A DNA stretch of 64,000 bases from Thermobacillus sp. ZCTH02-B1 (GCF_002159085.1 NZ_LZRU01000010.1:1-64000), one strand, 5' to 3'. Positions 1 through 8,487 are shown, counted from the first letter of the stretch. Notes: generated by a model from the letters alone, not told the origin. Translations and numbers: made by a program.

Positions 1-371
1 GCGGGACGCAACCCGCCTTCCAGCAGAATGCGGCGGACCGAAGAGACGCTTAAATGGATGTTTTCGTGTTCGGCCAACAGCTCGGCAAAGTGGGTGGCAT
101 TGCTTCCGAAGTAGCGCTCCTGATACAGGAGCATAACGCGTTGTTTAAGCGAATCGGCCAAGGTATGAGCGGGCTTACGGCCCCGATTCCCATGAGCGAT
201 GGCTTGTGCACCTCCGAGGCGATATTTGGCCTTAAGCCGATACGCTTGCCGAATACTGATGCCAAGAATGCGCGCGACATCCTGTTCCGCGAGATGGCCA
301 TCGATCCATTTTTCAAGAACCATAGCGCGTTTCAGTTCGCTCTTCGTCAAGGTGATCTGCTCCTTACCCAT
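1..371 (-). CDS. Integrase-type transposase, N-terminal part (partial)
   Basis: Reading the minus strand from the ATG at 371 gives an open frame that runs off the left edge (123 codons visible, C-terminus missing). It begins MGKEQITLTKSELKRAMV and contains a helix-turn-helix (VARILGISIRQAYRLKAKY, residues about 30-48), a basic RGRKP linker, and a second helical DNA-binding region ending in VSSVRRILLEGG. This layout is that of ISNCY/IS481-like transposases, whose DDE integrase core would follow beyond the edge. The core cannot be seen, so whether the enzyme is intact is unknown. Family assignment is from pattern recognition only. Confidence 0.75.
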   Translation of the reverse strand, partial: MGKEQITLTKSELKRAMVLEKWIDGHLAEQDVARILGISIRQAYRLKAKYRLGGAQAIAHGNRGRKPAHTLADSLKQRVMLLYQERYFGSNATHFAELLAEHENIHLSVSSVRRILLEGGLRP

Positions 372-404
372 ACTGACATTTTCTCGGATCAGTTACACCC
401 TGAC
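1..404 (-). mobile_element. End of an insertion sequence, cut by the window edge
   Basis: The transposase reading frame at 1-371 starts about 30 bp inside what appears to be an element end. The flanking DNA (about 378-404) carries a short AT-richer stretch with repeated TGTCAG motifs, seen on the minus strand as TGTCAGGGTGTAACTGATCC. The other end lies outside the window, so the inverted repeat and target duplication cannot be checked and the exact boundary is approximate. Codon use and base composition are lower in GC than the neighbouring comM, which fits a mobile element. Confidence 0.55.
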
Positions 405-442
405 AATATCACAGAACAACGACAAAGCCGGCCGTTTCCGGG

Positions 443-471
443 TTGACACCGACGTGCGCATCCGGTACACT
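443..471 (+). promoter_or_regulatory. SigmaA-type promoter for comM
   Basis: A perfect -35 TTGACA (443-448) is followed after 17 bp by TACACT (466-471). It lies just outside the transposon end and about 80 bp before the comM start codon. No other gene start lies between. Confidence 0.6.
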
Positions 472-554
472 GTCTATCGAAAATCATCAGATTTCGGAAA
501 TACATGAACGGAATGTAAGGAAGCACCTTCATCCGGCGATGGGGTGTTTTTTTC

Positions 555-2102
555 GTGTACGCGAAGATTTGCTGCGCTTTCGTCCAGGGCGTGGAGGCGC
601 TCTGGATCGACGTGGAGACCGACATTGCGCCCGGCCTGCCGCAGGTGAACGTCGTCGGCCTGCCCGACCCCGCCGTGCGCGAATCGGTCGAGCGGGTGCG
701 CGCCGCCGTGAAGAACTGCGGCTTCCAGTTCCCGCTCCGGCGCATCACCGTCAATCTCGCCCCGGCCGATCTGCGCAAGGAAGGAACGGCGTTCGATCTC
801 GCGATCGCCGCCGGCATCCTGGTCGTAAGCTCCCAGCTGGACGGCGGGCTGTTCCGGGGCGCGCTCGTCATCGGCGAGCTCGCGCTGTCCGGCGAGGTGC
901 GGCCCGTTCCCGGCGTGCTGCCGATGGTCGAGCTGGCGAAGCGGCGCGGCATCCGGCGCGTCCTGCTGCCCGCGGGCAATGCGGCCGAAGCCGCGCTGAT
1001 CGGCGGCCTCGAGCTGTTCGCGGTCTCGCACCTGTCGCAGCTCGCGGGCGGAGACCTGGATACGCTGCGGTTCGTTCCGGAGGCCGCCGGATCCGGCGCG
1101 CCGGATGCGGACGCCGCCGGTCCGCCGCACGCGGAGCTCGACTTCGCCGACGTGATCGGCCAGCCGACGGCGAAGCGGGCGGTGCTGACCGCCGCGGCCG
1201 GGCGGCACAACCTCCTCTTGTGCGGGCCGCCCGGGACGGGCAAGACGATGCTCGCGAAACGTCTCCCCGGCATCCTGCCGCCGATGACCGAAGAAGAATC
1301 GCTGAACGTCACGAAGATCTACAGCGCGGCGGGCAAGCTCGGCACCGGCAAGGTGTCGCTCATCCGCACGCGGCCGTTCCGTGCGCCCCACCACACGATT
1401 TCGGCCGGCGGACTGATCGGCGGCGGCTCCGTGCCGCGGCCCGGCGAGGTGACGCTGGCGCACGAGGGCGTCCTGTTCCTCGACGAGCTGCCCGAGTTCT
1501 CGCGCCAGGCGCTCGAGGCGCTGCGTCAGCCGCTCGAGGACCGCGAGGTGACGATCGCCCGCGCGCGGGCGGTGTTCCGGTTCCCGGCCCGCTTCATGCT
1601 GGCTACCTCGATGAATCCGTGCCCGTGCGGCTTTCATCTGAACGAGAGCGAGGAACAGCGCTGCACCTGCACGCCGGGGCGCATCGCGGCCTACCGGTCG
1701 CGGCTGTCCGGGCCGCTGCTCGACCGGATCGACCTGCAGGTGGAGGTGCCGCGTCCCGCGCTGCACGCCGCGAAACCGGACGGCTGGACGACCGCGAAGA
1801 TGCGCGAGCGCGTCTTGGCGGCCGCCGAGCGCCAGCAGGCGCGCATGAAGCTGACCGGCGTCCGGTGGAACTGCGATCTGACGGGCCGCGCGCTGCGCGA
1901 GGCGTGCAAGCTGAAGCCCGACGCGGCGCGGCTGCTCGAATCCGCCTACCGCGCCCTCGGCTTCAGCATGCGCGCCCACGAGCGCGTCCTCCGGCTCGCG
2001 CGGACGATCGCGGACCTCGACGAACAGGACGACGTCGGAGCGGATCACGTCGCGGAGGCGATCCACTACCGGTTCCTCGACCGGCGCTTCCACGCGTCCT
2101 GA
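555..2102 (+). CDS. comM: YifB/ComM family Mg-chelatase-like AAA+ ATPase
   Basis: The 515-residue protein has the family length and layout: an N-terminal Lon-protease-like (ChlI) domain (residues 1-165, including GLPDPAVRESVERVRAAV), then a Mg-chelatase AAA+ module with Walker A GPPGTGKTM near residue 224, Walker B VLFLDELPEF near 310, and a C-terminal Mg_chelatase_C region. In transformable proteobacteria ComM is a helicase that drives branch migration of incoming DNA; the role in Bacillota is less studied. The start is GTG at 555 (VYAKICCAF), matching the conserved family N-terminus; the Shine-Dalgarno site is weak. It is transcribed opposite to the block on its right and has its own promoter. 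Confidence 0.93.
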   Translation: MYAKICCAFVQGVEALWIDVETDIAPGLPQVNVVGLPDPAVRESVERVRAAVKNCGFQFPLRRITVNLAPADLRKEGTAFDLAIAAGILVVSSQLDGGLFRGALVIGELALSGEVRPVPGVLPMVELAKRRGIRRVLLPAGNAAEAALIGGLELFAVSHLSQLAGGDLDTLRFVPEAAGSGAPDADAAGPPHAELDFADVIGQPTAKRAVLTAAAGRHNLLLCGPPGTGKTMLAKRLPGILPPMTEEESLNVTKIYSAAGKLGTGKVSLIRTRPFRAPHHTISAGGLIGGGSVPRPGEVTLAHEGVLFLDELPEFSRQALEALRQPLEDREVTIARARAVFRFPARFMLATSMNPCPCGFHLNESEEQRCTCTPGRIAAYRSRLSGPLLDRIDLQVEVPRPALHAAKPDGWTTAKMRERVLAAAERQQARMKLTGVRWNCDLTGRALREACKLKPDAARLLESAYRALGFSMRAHERVLRLARTIADLDEQDDVGADHVAEAIHYRFLDRRFHAS

Positions 2103-2308
2103 CCCATGCAGGGCCGAAACATGTTGACCGGAATCGCCGTCATGACAAGCGGATGGCACGCGGCGAAACCGATCGACCGGGGACGGATAACGGTGAACCT
2201 GCGAAAGCTGAAGCGGTGGCCGCTCGTTTTGACGCTGGCGGCGGCGCTTTTGCCGTGGTCCCGGAAATAAACGGGGAGGTCTCCGGGTATTCCGAATCTG
2301 CCGTCCTC

Positions 2309-2677
2309 CTAGACATAGACCTTTTCACCGAACAGGCCGGCGATGAACCCGGCCGGAAAATAGGGCTTCCCTTCATATTCGAGAATGATTTTGGGTTCCG
2401 GGAAATCCCTGCAGATTCCGCCGACAATCAATGGAAGGCCGGATGCGTCACGGATCGTGGCTTCGACCGTTGTTCCGCTTTGTCCGGCTTCCTTGTCCGC
2501 CGCACGGCCCGTACCGTTGAAGGCTGCTTCAAATTCGACTTCCGCTTTCGGGGTATCCGCCATGTCCCGGTCGGATATCCTGTCCGGGGAATCCCGGAGG
2601 AACAGGAAGACCAGAAGTCCTCCCGCGATGGCCCCTGACAAAAAGATGAGGAGGTTCCTGACGGCCGGCAATCCCAT
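2309..2677 (-). CDS. Hypothetical single-pass membrane protein
   Basis: The 122-residue protein starts MGLPAVRNLL and has one N-terminal membrane segment (about residues 7-26, rich in L, I, F, A and G), followed by a soluble part that would face outside. The C-terminus (ILEYEGKPYFPAGFIAGLFG) resembles the second half of a copper-amine-oxidase-like stalk repeat, common on Paenibacillus surface proteins, but this similarity is weak. A GAAGGGG element lies just before the ATG at 2677; a TTG two codons later has better spacing. It lies downstream of yraN on the same strand, separated by a terminator-like hairpin. No function is proposed. Confidence 0.5.
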   Translation of the reverse strand: MGLPAVRNLLIFLSGAIAGGLLVFLFLRDSPDRISDRDMADTPKAEVEFEAAFNGTGRAADKEAGQSGTTVEATIRDASGLPLIVGGICRDFPEPKIILEYEGKPYFPAGFIAGLFGEKVYV

Positions 2678-2739
2678 CAACCCCTTCGGAAAGCGGCGCA
2701 ATCGGCAGCCTGACGAATCTACCCGATTCATGCGACGAA

Positions 2740-2769
2740 AGCCGCCGGTTTGGGTTCAAACCGGCGGCT
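2740..2769 (-). terminator. Terminator hairpin after yraN
   Basis: A perfect 12-bp stem (AGCCGCCGGTTT / AAACCGGCGGCT) with a 6-base loop lies just downstream of the yraN stop codon. A short T-containing tail follows on the minus strand. Confidence 0.6.
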
Positions 2770-2774
2770 CCATC

Positions 2775-3134
2775 TTACATGGCTCCCGGAATATGATCGA
2801 TATCCAGCGTTCCGTCGGAACGGGTCGTGCAGGCGATGACGTCGAAACGGATCGGGGCGTGCCGCCTTCCGTTCATCGCGAGATACGCCTGCGCCAGCGC
2901 GGCCAGCCTGCGCCGCTTGCGGGTGTCGACCGATTCGGCCGCCGTGCCGAAGCGGCTCCCCGGCGCGCGCGTCCGCACCTCGACGAAGACGATCGTCTCC
3001 CCGTCCTCCGCCACGATGTCGAGCTCGCCCATCCGGCACCGCCAGTTCCGGTGCAGGATGCGGAAGCCCCGCGCGGCCAGGTAATGCGCGGCCGCTTCCT
3101 CGCCGCGCCTGCCGGTCTCCCGCCGCCTATCCAT
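2775..3134 (-). CDS. yraN: YraN family (UPF0102) endonuclease-fold protein
   Basis: The 119-residue protein is the usual size for UPF0102. It shows the restriction-endonuclease-like core: [17 protein letters not shown], then [20 protein letters not shown] with the E-D...E-V-R catalytic-type residues (about 36-55), then a C-terminal RFDVIAC strand. The family is conserved next to rnhB in many bacteria, but its biochemical role is not established. It overlaps the upstream FlhB-like gene by 8 bp, so the two are co-translated in one operon. Confidence 0.93.
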   Translation of the reverse strand: MDRRRETGRRGEEAAAHYLAARGFRILHRNWRCRMGELDIVAEDGETIVFVEVRTRAPGSRFGTAAESVDTRKRRRLAALAQAYLAMNGRRHAPIRFDVIACTTRSDGTLDIDHIPGAM

Positions 3135-3432
3135 CGCCGACGCCCCATTCCTTCAGCTTGCGGTCGGTCCGATAGATGAAGCTGAGCACCTCCGCGACCA
3201 GCGCGTACAATTCGGGCGGAATCTCCTGGTCGATGTCCAGCCGCGACAGCACTTCGACGAGCGAAGCGTCCTCCTGGATCGGCACACCGTGCTCCCGCGC
3301 CAGCTCGAGGATGCGCTCCGCGACATGGCCCTGCCCCTTCGCGGCCACGACGGGGGCCGAATGCTCGGCCGGATGGTACTTCAGCGCCACCGCCTTGCGC
3401 AGCGGTTCGGACGGTCCTTCGGGCCGTTTCAC
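3127..3432 (-). CDS. ylqH: YlqH: FlhB C-terminal-domain-like cytoplasmic protein
   Basis: The 101-residue protein matches only the cytoplasmic domain of FlhB/YscU export-gate proteins. It begins around [20 protein letters not shown], which in FlhB follows the NPTH autocleavage site; no NPTH and no membrane segments are present. The end ([21 protein letters not shown]) is typical of the domain. Genes of this kind occur in Bacillus and Paenibacillus away from the flagellar operon, with unknown function. It overlaps yraN by 8 bp and the FliK-like gene by 4 bp (ATGA), so translational coupling is likely. Confidence 0.88.
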   Translation of the reverse strand: MKRPEGPSEPLRKAVALKYHPAEHSAPVVAAKGQGHVAERILELAREHGVPIQEDASLVEVLSRLDIDQEIPPELYALVAEVLSFIYRTDRKLKEWGVGDG

Positions 3433-5363
3433 AGGCGCAGGTCCACCCCCTTGTACGGCTTGCCGGCGTACGCCGCCGGATCGGAAGACGGAGCCTGCGC
3501 CGCGGCTTCCTTGCCCGCGTTCCCGGCGGCCGTATCCGGGAACGGCTTCACGCGCACCGACGCGAGCTGGTATCCGGCGCGGTTCAGCGCCCCGGCCGCC
3601 TCACCGCGCGCGACCTCGACGAGCCGCTCGAGAACCGGATGGTCGTTCCAGATGTTCAGGCTGACGAACCGGTCGACCACCTGCACGTCGACGACCGTGT
3701 CGCCGAGATGCTTCATCCTCAGGTCAAACAGCAGCCGGCAATTGTCGGGGTCCAGCTCTCCCCTGCGGCCGCGGCGCGACTGGATCGTAATCCGGGCCGC
3801 CTCGCCGCCGTCCTCCCCGCGGAACGGAATGAACAGCGTCACGTGCGAGAACAGGGCGCCGTTTCGCTCCGGCGCGAGCAGAAGCTGCTGGCCGGTGATC
3901 TGCTGCACGAGCTGCTGCGCGGTCTCGCGCAGCGCGGCCGGCGCGTCTTCGGACGCCGCCAGCTGCAGCAGCGCCTGCTTCAGCGTCTCGCCGGCGGCCG
4001 GACCCGCTCCGGCGCGGACCTGCTGCGCCTCGGCCGCCTGCGGCGGGAGCGGAAAGGCGCCCGGCCCGGTACGGGGCGCCGAGCGTTCCGCCGCACCTTG
4101 CGCGCCGGCTCCGGCGGCCGCTTCCCTGCCGGCCGCCGCGGCGTTCGGCGACGCCTCATCCGCCGCCCGTTGGCCTGCGGCGGCGTCGCCGCGGGATGAG
4201 GCCTGCTGCGCGAGCTGCTTTTCGTAGTCGACGCCGAGCCATTTCAGCAGGGCGTGGATCCAGTTGCCCGTCCTTCCCGGAACGGCCGTCTGCTGCGGCT
4301 GCGCGGCGGCCAGTTGCGGCGAAGCGGACCCGGGCGCCGGCTCCGCCGTCGGTCCGGTCTGTCCGGCGCCGATGCCCGGCGGCCGCGCGTCGGCGGTACG
4401 GACTGCCGCCCCCGCCGCACCCGGAGCCGGCGTCAGCCCGGCCGCAGCGCCGACCGACGCCGGACCCGAAGCCGGCGCTGGTCCGGATGCGGAACCGGCC
4501 TGCGAAGCCGTCGCGGCTGCGGACGGCGAAGCCGACGATCCCGGCGATGCGCCGGCGCCGCCGGCCTGCGCGGTTCCCGATCCGGCGCCGGGCGATCCGG
4601 CCGGTCCTTGCGGTCCCGGTCCGGCCGATGGGGCCTGCGCCGTAGCCCGCCCCGCGAGGTCCGCAAGCAGCGCCTCCCCTTCGGCGAGCAGCGCGAGGAC
4701 GCGAGCCGCCGACGCGGGCAGCGCACCGCCGGCGGACGTCGCTCCGGCCGCGCCGCCGGCTTGCGCTCCGGCCCGGCCGGCCAGCGCCTCGAGCTGCGCG
4801 CGGAGCTGCTCCAGCAGCTCGCCGGCGGGCTTGCCGAACATCGCCTGCCGGAGCGCGGCGACCGTGCTTTCCGTCACGGGAAGCCCGCGCTTCCATGCCG
4901 TCGCGGCCGCCTGCATCCATTCCGCCTCCGGCGCGTGCGCCGGGCGGACGGCCGCGGCCTGACGGAACGCCTCGCCGGCCTCGCGGGTGACCGGATAGCC
5001 GCCCCGGCGCAGATCGAGCGCAATGTCCCTCGCCCACGGCTTGTCCGGCAGACCGAGCAGCTTCAGCAGCCCGCGCAGCGTCGCCTGCGGCGGCTGCGCC
5101 TGTCCGGCGTCGACAGGCCGGAGCACGATCGTTCCGGCCGTCGACTCGGGCATGATCTCCAGCAGCGCCGGCTGTCCCGGCGCCAGCGGCGCCTCGAGCC
5201 GCGCCCGGATCTGAACGCCGTTCAGCGACACCAGCGCGTCCCCGCCTTCCAGAAGCTGCAGCACGACGCCGCGCACCATCTGGCCGATCCTGAGCTCCAG
5301 AGCCTTCGCCTGGTCCGGCATCGGTTCTCCGGCCATGACGCGCATCAGTTGGCCGACCTGCAT
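3429..5363 (-). CDS. ylqG: YlqG: FliK-like protein with long Ala/Gly/Pro linker
   Basis: The 644-residue protein has an N-terminal domain (1-195), a long low-complexity Ala/Gly/Pro/Gln-rich linker (about 200-430), and a compact C-terminal domain (about 470-625, with LLFDLRMKHLGDTVVDVQV) resembling the hook-length control protein FliK C-terminus. FliK measures hook length and switches FlhB specificity; here the partner FlhB-like gene lies directly downstream with a 4-bp overlap. No flagellar gene is nearby. The name follows Bacillus ylqG by position and layout. The linker makes the frame rich in antisense shadows. Confidence 0.8.
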   Translation of the reverse strand: MQVGQLMRVMAGEPMPDQAKALELRIGQMVRGVVLQLLEGGDALVSLNGVQIRARLEAPLAPGQPALLEIMPESTAGTIVLRPVDAGQAQPPQATLRGLLKLLGLPDKPWARDIALDLRRGGYPVTREAGEAFRQAAAVRPAHAPEAEWMQAAATAWKRGLPVTESTVAALRQAMFGKPAGELLEQLRAQLEALAGRAGAQAGGAAGATSAGGALPASAARVLALLAEGEALLADLAGRATAQAPSAGPGPQGPAGSPGAGSGTAQAGGAGASPGSSASPSAAATASQAGSASGPAPASGPASVGAAAGLTPAPGAAGAAVRTADARPPGIGAGQTGPTAEPAPGSASPQLAAAQPQQTAVPGRTGNWIHALLKWLGVDYEKQLAQQASSRGDAAAGQRAADEASPNAAAAGREAAAGAGAQGAAERSAPRTGPGAFPLPPQAAEAQQVRAGAGPAAGETLKQALLQLAASEDAPAALRETAQQLVQQITGQQLLLAPERNGALFSHVTLFIPFRGEDGGEAARITIQSRRGRRGELDPDNCRLLFDLRMKHLGDTVVDVQVVDRFVSLNIWNDHPVLERLVEVARGEAAGALNRAGYQLASVRVKPFPDTAAGNAGKEAAAQAPSSDPAAYAGKPYKGVDLRL

Positions 5364-5429
5364 CGCTGTTCGCCCCCTTCTTCCCTATGGTTACTATATC
5401 GGCTGAATGCGCCGCGGGCTGAAGAACGC

Positions 5430-5453
5430 GAAAACCGCCCGGCGGGCGGTTTT
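5430..5453 (-). terminator. Hairpin between rnhB and ylqG
   Basis: The inverted repeat GAAAACCGCCC / GGGCGGTTTTC forms an 11-bp stem with a tiny loop. It lies just beyond the rnhB stop codon and has A/T-rich outer arms, so it can act as a rho-independent terminator. Confidence 0.65.
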
Positions 5454-5504
5454 CGGCCGCCGGGAAGAAAGGGCGGTTCCCCCCGGCGGCGAATATGCGG
5501 ATCT

Positions 5505-6131
5505 TCAGAACAGGGTAAGCTGCTCGTCCAGCAGCCTGCCGAGGAACGACCTCCGGTGCATCGGGCTCGGCCCGAATTCCAGCAGCCGCTCCCGGTGCAG
5601 CTTCGTCGCGTATCCCTTATGTATCGCAATCCCGTATTCCGGATACAACGGGTCCCATTCGTCCGTGCAGAGCCGGTCGCGCGTCACCTTCGCGATGATC
5701 GAGGCCGCGGCGATCGCCTGGCAGCGCGCGTCGCCGTGGACGACGGCGAGCTGCGGTACGTCCATCTCGACGGTCTCGGCGTCGACAAGCAAATAATCGG
5801 GCTTGACCTCCAAAGCCTCCACCGCCAGCTTCATGGCCAGCCGGGAAGCCTGCCGGATGTTGATCCGGTCGATCTCCTCCGGGCCGACGCGGGCGACCGC
5901 CCAGGCTACCGCATGTCCGATGATCCGATCGTAGCACCGCTCGCGCTGCTTCGCGGTCAGCTTCTTCGAGTCGTTCACTTCCTCGAGACGAAGTTCCGGC
6001 GGCAGGATGACGGCGGCCGCCACCACGTCGCCGAACAGCGAGCCGCGGCCGGCCTCGTCGACGCCGGCGATAAACCGATAGCCCTGCCGCGCAAGCTCCC
6101 GCTCATGCGACAGCATGTCCTTCCGTTCCAT
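5505..6131 (-). CDS. rnhB: Ribonuclease HII
   Basis: RNase HII cuts the RNA strand of RNA/DNA hybrids and starts removal of ribonucleotides from DNA. The 208-residue protein shows the family motifs: GVDEAGRGSLFGDVVAAAVIL (first catalytic Asp and Glu near residues 24-25), DSKKLTAKQRE, LLVDAE, and the terminal HKGYATKLHRE block. The residues after DEAGRG (SLFGD) differ from the common PLAGP. The start ATG at 6131 (MERKDMLSHE) has GAGG 7 bp upstream; the open frame extends further up but without family similarity. Confidence 0.95.
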   Translation of the reverse strand: MERKDMLSHERELARQGYRFIAGVDEAGRGSLFGDVVAAAVILPPELRLEEVNDSKKLTAKQRERCYDRIIGHAVAWAVARVGPEEIDRINIRQASRLAMKLAVEALEVKPDYLLVDAETVEMDVPQLAVVHGDARCQAIAAASIIAKVTRDRLCTDEWDPLYPEYGIAIHKGYATKLHRERLLEFGPSPMHRRSFLGRLLDEQLTLF

Positions 6132-6273
6132 GTATGCGCCTCGCTTTCCGCAAATCCCGAATCCGGCCCGGCGCACGGAGCGTCCCGCTGTCCCGCCGAA
6201 CCATCCGGCCCTCCGGAGGCCCGGCCGGTGGGATCGATGCGCCCCGCCAACCTCCGGGCCGGTCCCCCGCCGG

Positions 6274-7152
6274 TCAGCGGAACTCGTCCGGCTCCTCGAG
6301 CGTGATCCGGCCGATCTTGCCCGTCCGCAGCTCGCGCAGCAGCGCGCCGGACGCCTTCTCCAGGTCGACGCGCCCGCCTCCCGCGAGACAGCCGCGCTTC
6401 CGCCCGATCCGCTCCAGCACGTCGACGATCCGGCCGGCATCGTCCGGATCGTCCGGCGGTCCGCCCTCCAGCCCGAACCGTTCCGCCAGCGCGTCCCAAT
6501 ACTTTGCGGCCAGCGTCTTCACGACGAAGAACGCGACCTCCTCGAGATTCAAAATCTCTTCCCGGATTGACCCGATCGCCGCCAGCCGCAGGCCCACCGC
6601 CGGATCGTCGAACTTCGGCCACAGGATGCCCGGCGTGTCGAGCAGCTCCATCACGCCGCCGACCTTGATCCACTGCTGGCCCTTCGTCACGCCCGGCCGG
6701 TCGCCGGTCGCCGCGGCGCCCCGGCCGGCCAGCCGGTTGATCAGCGTCGACTTGCCGACGTTCGGAATGCCGACGATCATCGCGCGGACCGGCCGCGGAT
6801 TCACCCCCCGCGCCTTCATCCGCTCGAAGAGCGGGGCGGCGAGCTGCCGCACCCGCCCGGGGATCTCCTGCACGCCCCGGCCGCCGGCGGAATCCACGGC
6901 GACGCAGTCGAGCCCTTCCCCGCGAAATGCCGCGATCCACCGCTCCGTCGAATGCGGGTCCGCCAGATCGGCCTTGTTCAGCACGACGAGCCGCGGCTTG
7001 CCGCGCAGGATTTCGCCGATCATCGGATTGCGGCTCGCATGCGGCACGCGCGCGTCGAGCAGTTCGATCACCGCATCGATCAGCTTCAGCTTCTCCTGGA
7101 TCTGCCGCTTCGCCCGGGTCATGTGGCCCGGGAACCATTGAATCGTCGTCAT
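6274..7152 (-). CDS. rbgA: Ribosome biogenesis GTPase RbgA (YlqF)
   Basis: RbgA helps late assembly of the 50S ribosomal subunit. The 292-residue protein has the circularly permuted GTPase order: G4 NKADL (about residues 59-63) before G1 GIPNVGKST (about 128-136), then G3 DTPG. The N-terminal MTTIQWFPGHMTRAKRQI is the family signature. It lies upstream of rnhB in the same direction, separated by about 140 bp. Confidence 0.96.
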   Translation of the reverse strand: MTTIQWFPGHMTRAKRQIQEKLKLIDAVIELLDARVPHASRNPMIGEILRGKPRLVVLNKADLADPHSTERWIAAFRGEGLDCVAVDSAGGRGVQEIPGRVRQLAAPLFERMKARGVNPRPVRAMIVGIPNVGKSTLINRLAGRGAAATGDRPGVTKGQQWIKVGGVMELLDTPGILWPKFDDPAVGLRLAAIGSIREEILNLEEVAFFVVKTLAAKYWDALAERFGLEGGPPDDPDDAGRIVDVLERIGRKRGCLAGGGRVDLEKASGALLRELRTGKIGRITLEEPDEFR

Positions 7153-7200
7153 GCCGCCTCCCTCTTCAGCCGCGCGGACCGGGTCCCGGCGGTTCTCCCG

Positions 7201-7890
7201 TCAACCGGCCGGAACCGGAGCCGAATGGTCGATGAACCCGAACTTGTCGAGCGGCCAGAACACGACGTCCGCCCGGCCGATCACGTTCTCGAGCGGGATG
7301 AACCCGATCATCCGGCTGTCCTTGCTGTTGCGCCGGTTGTCGCCGAACGCGAGGATCATCCCTTCGGGCACGGTGGTCTCGGATACGATCGCGTTCGGGA
7401 AATCGTCGCCGAGATTCCAGGCCGGCTCGCCCGCCGCCCGCGCCCGCTCGATCGCCTCCCGGAGGTAAGGCTCTTCGAATTTGACGCCGTTTATGTACAG
7501 CTCGTCGCCTTCCAGCCGCACGGTGTCGCCGGGCACGCCGATGACGCGCTTGATGAAGTCGCGGTTCTCCTCCGGCACGTGGAACACGATGACCTCGCCG
7601 CGCCTCGGTTCCCGGAAATCGTACAGAATCTTGTTCACGATGAGCCGCTCGCCGGTCTCGAAATTCGGCTGCATCGACGGACCGTCCACGATGAACGGCG
7701 CGAACAGGAACCAGCGGATGACGAAAACCAGGAGCCCGGCGATCGCCAGCGCCTTGATCCATTCCACGATTTCCTTGTACAGCCGGCTTCCTTCTCCCGA
7801 TCCGGCCTCCTTCGCTCCGTCCACCGGCTGCCCGCCGTCCGCTCCGTCATGCTGCGGCAGCTCCGGTTCGTGCGTGTCGGTGCGGTCCAT
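7201..7890 (-). CDS. lepB: Type I signal peptidase (SipS/LepB)
   Basis: This membrane enzyme removes signal peptides from secreted proteins. A 40-residue charged N-terminus precedes one membrane segment (about 44-62, IKALAIAGLLVFVIRWFLF). The catalytic Ser lies in GPSMQPN (about 71) and the general-base Lys in RDFIKRVIG (about 110-118). The GDNRRNSKDSR box is also present. At 229 residues it is slightly longer than B. subtilis SipS because of the N-terminal extension. A terminator-like hairpin separates it from upstream rplS. Confidence 0.95.
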   Translation of the reverse strand: MDRTDTHEPELPQHDGADGGQPVDGAKEAGSGEGSRLYKEIVEWIKALAIAGLLVFVIRWFLFAPFIVDGPSMQPNFETGERLIVNKILYDFREPRRGEVIVFHVPEENRDFIKRVIGVPGDTVRLEGDELYINGVKFEEPYLREAIERARAAGEPAWNLGDDFPNAIVSETTVPEGMILAFGDNRRNSKDSRMIGFIPLENVIGRADVVFWPLDKFGFIDHSAPVPAG

Positions 7891-7961
7891 CCGCCCACCA
7901 CCTTTCGCGCCTTGTTGTCCGTCATCCGTCCGTCACACCGACAGACAAATCGCCATAACAG

Positions 7962-7989
7962 AAAAGGGACTTGTCGAAAGCAAGCCCCC
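7962..7989 (-). terminator. Terminator after rplS
   Basis: On the minus strand GGGGCTTG pairs with CAAGTCCC (one G-U pair) and is followed by TTTTCTG. It lies 20-40 bp beyond the rplS stop codon. Confidence 0.65.
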
Positions 7990-8004
7990 TCCGTGTCCGT
8001 ACGT

Positions 8005-8346
8005 TCAACGTTCTTTGATTCTGGCCGCCTTGCCGCGCAGGTCTCGCAGGTAGTACAGCTTGGCGCGACGCACCTTGCCGCGGCGCACGACCTCGATCTT
8101 GTCGATCCTGGGCGAATGCAGCGGGAACGTTCTTTCGACGCCGACGCCATACGAAATCTTGCGGACCGTGAACGTCTCGCTGATTCCGGAGCCCCGGCGC
8201 TTGATGACCACGCCCTCGAACACCTGGATCCGTTCACGGGAACCTTCGATGACCTTCACGTGCACCCGCAGCGTGTCGCCCGGACGGAAATCCGGAATAT
8301 CCTTGCGGAGTTGTTCCTGCGTAATCTCCCGTACGAGTTGATTCAT
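8005..8346 (-). CDS. rplS: 50S ribosomal protein L19
   Basis: L19 sits at the interface between ribosomal subunits. The 113-residue sequence is typical throughout, from [19 protein letters not shown] to [17 protein letters not shown], with [20 protein letters not shown] in the middle. AAGGAGGTACGTCCG before the ATG is a strong ribosome-binding site. It is preceded by its own promoter and a leader of about 100 nt, and followed by a terminator, so it can be expressed separately from trmD-rimM. Confidence 0.98.
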   Translation of the reverse strand: MNQLVREITQEQLRKDIPDFRPGDTLRVHVKVIEGSRERIQVFEGVVIKRRGSGISETFTVRKISYGVGVERTFPLHSPRIDKIEVVRRGKVRRAKLYYLRDLRGKAARIKER

Positions 8347-8454
8347 CGGACGTACCTCCTTCCCCAGGGACGTTCATGCGGGCTCGCCGGCACCTGCCTT
8401 GTGCCGGGTCACGGCCGGCAGCGGACCGTCCCGAAATCGCAAACAACATTTGCA

Positions 8455-8483
8455 ATTTTACCACAGCGCTTCCGCAAATACAA
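8455..8483 (-). promoter_or_regulatory. SigmaA-type promoter for rplS
   Basis: On the minus strand TTGTAT and TAAAAT are spaced by 17 bp, with an extended -10 TGG. It lies immediately after the trmD stop codon. The predicted transcript has a roughly 100-nt leader (8347-8450) with inverted repeats, which could be an L19 autoregulatory leader; this was not tested. Confidence 0.55.
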
Positions 8484-8487
8484 CCGG

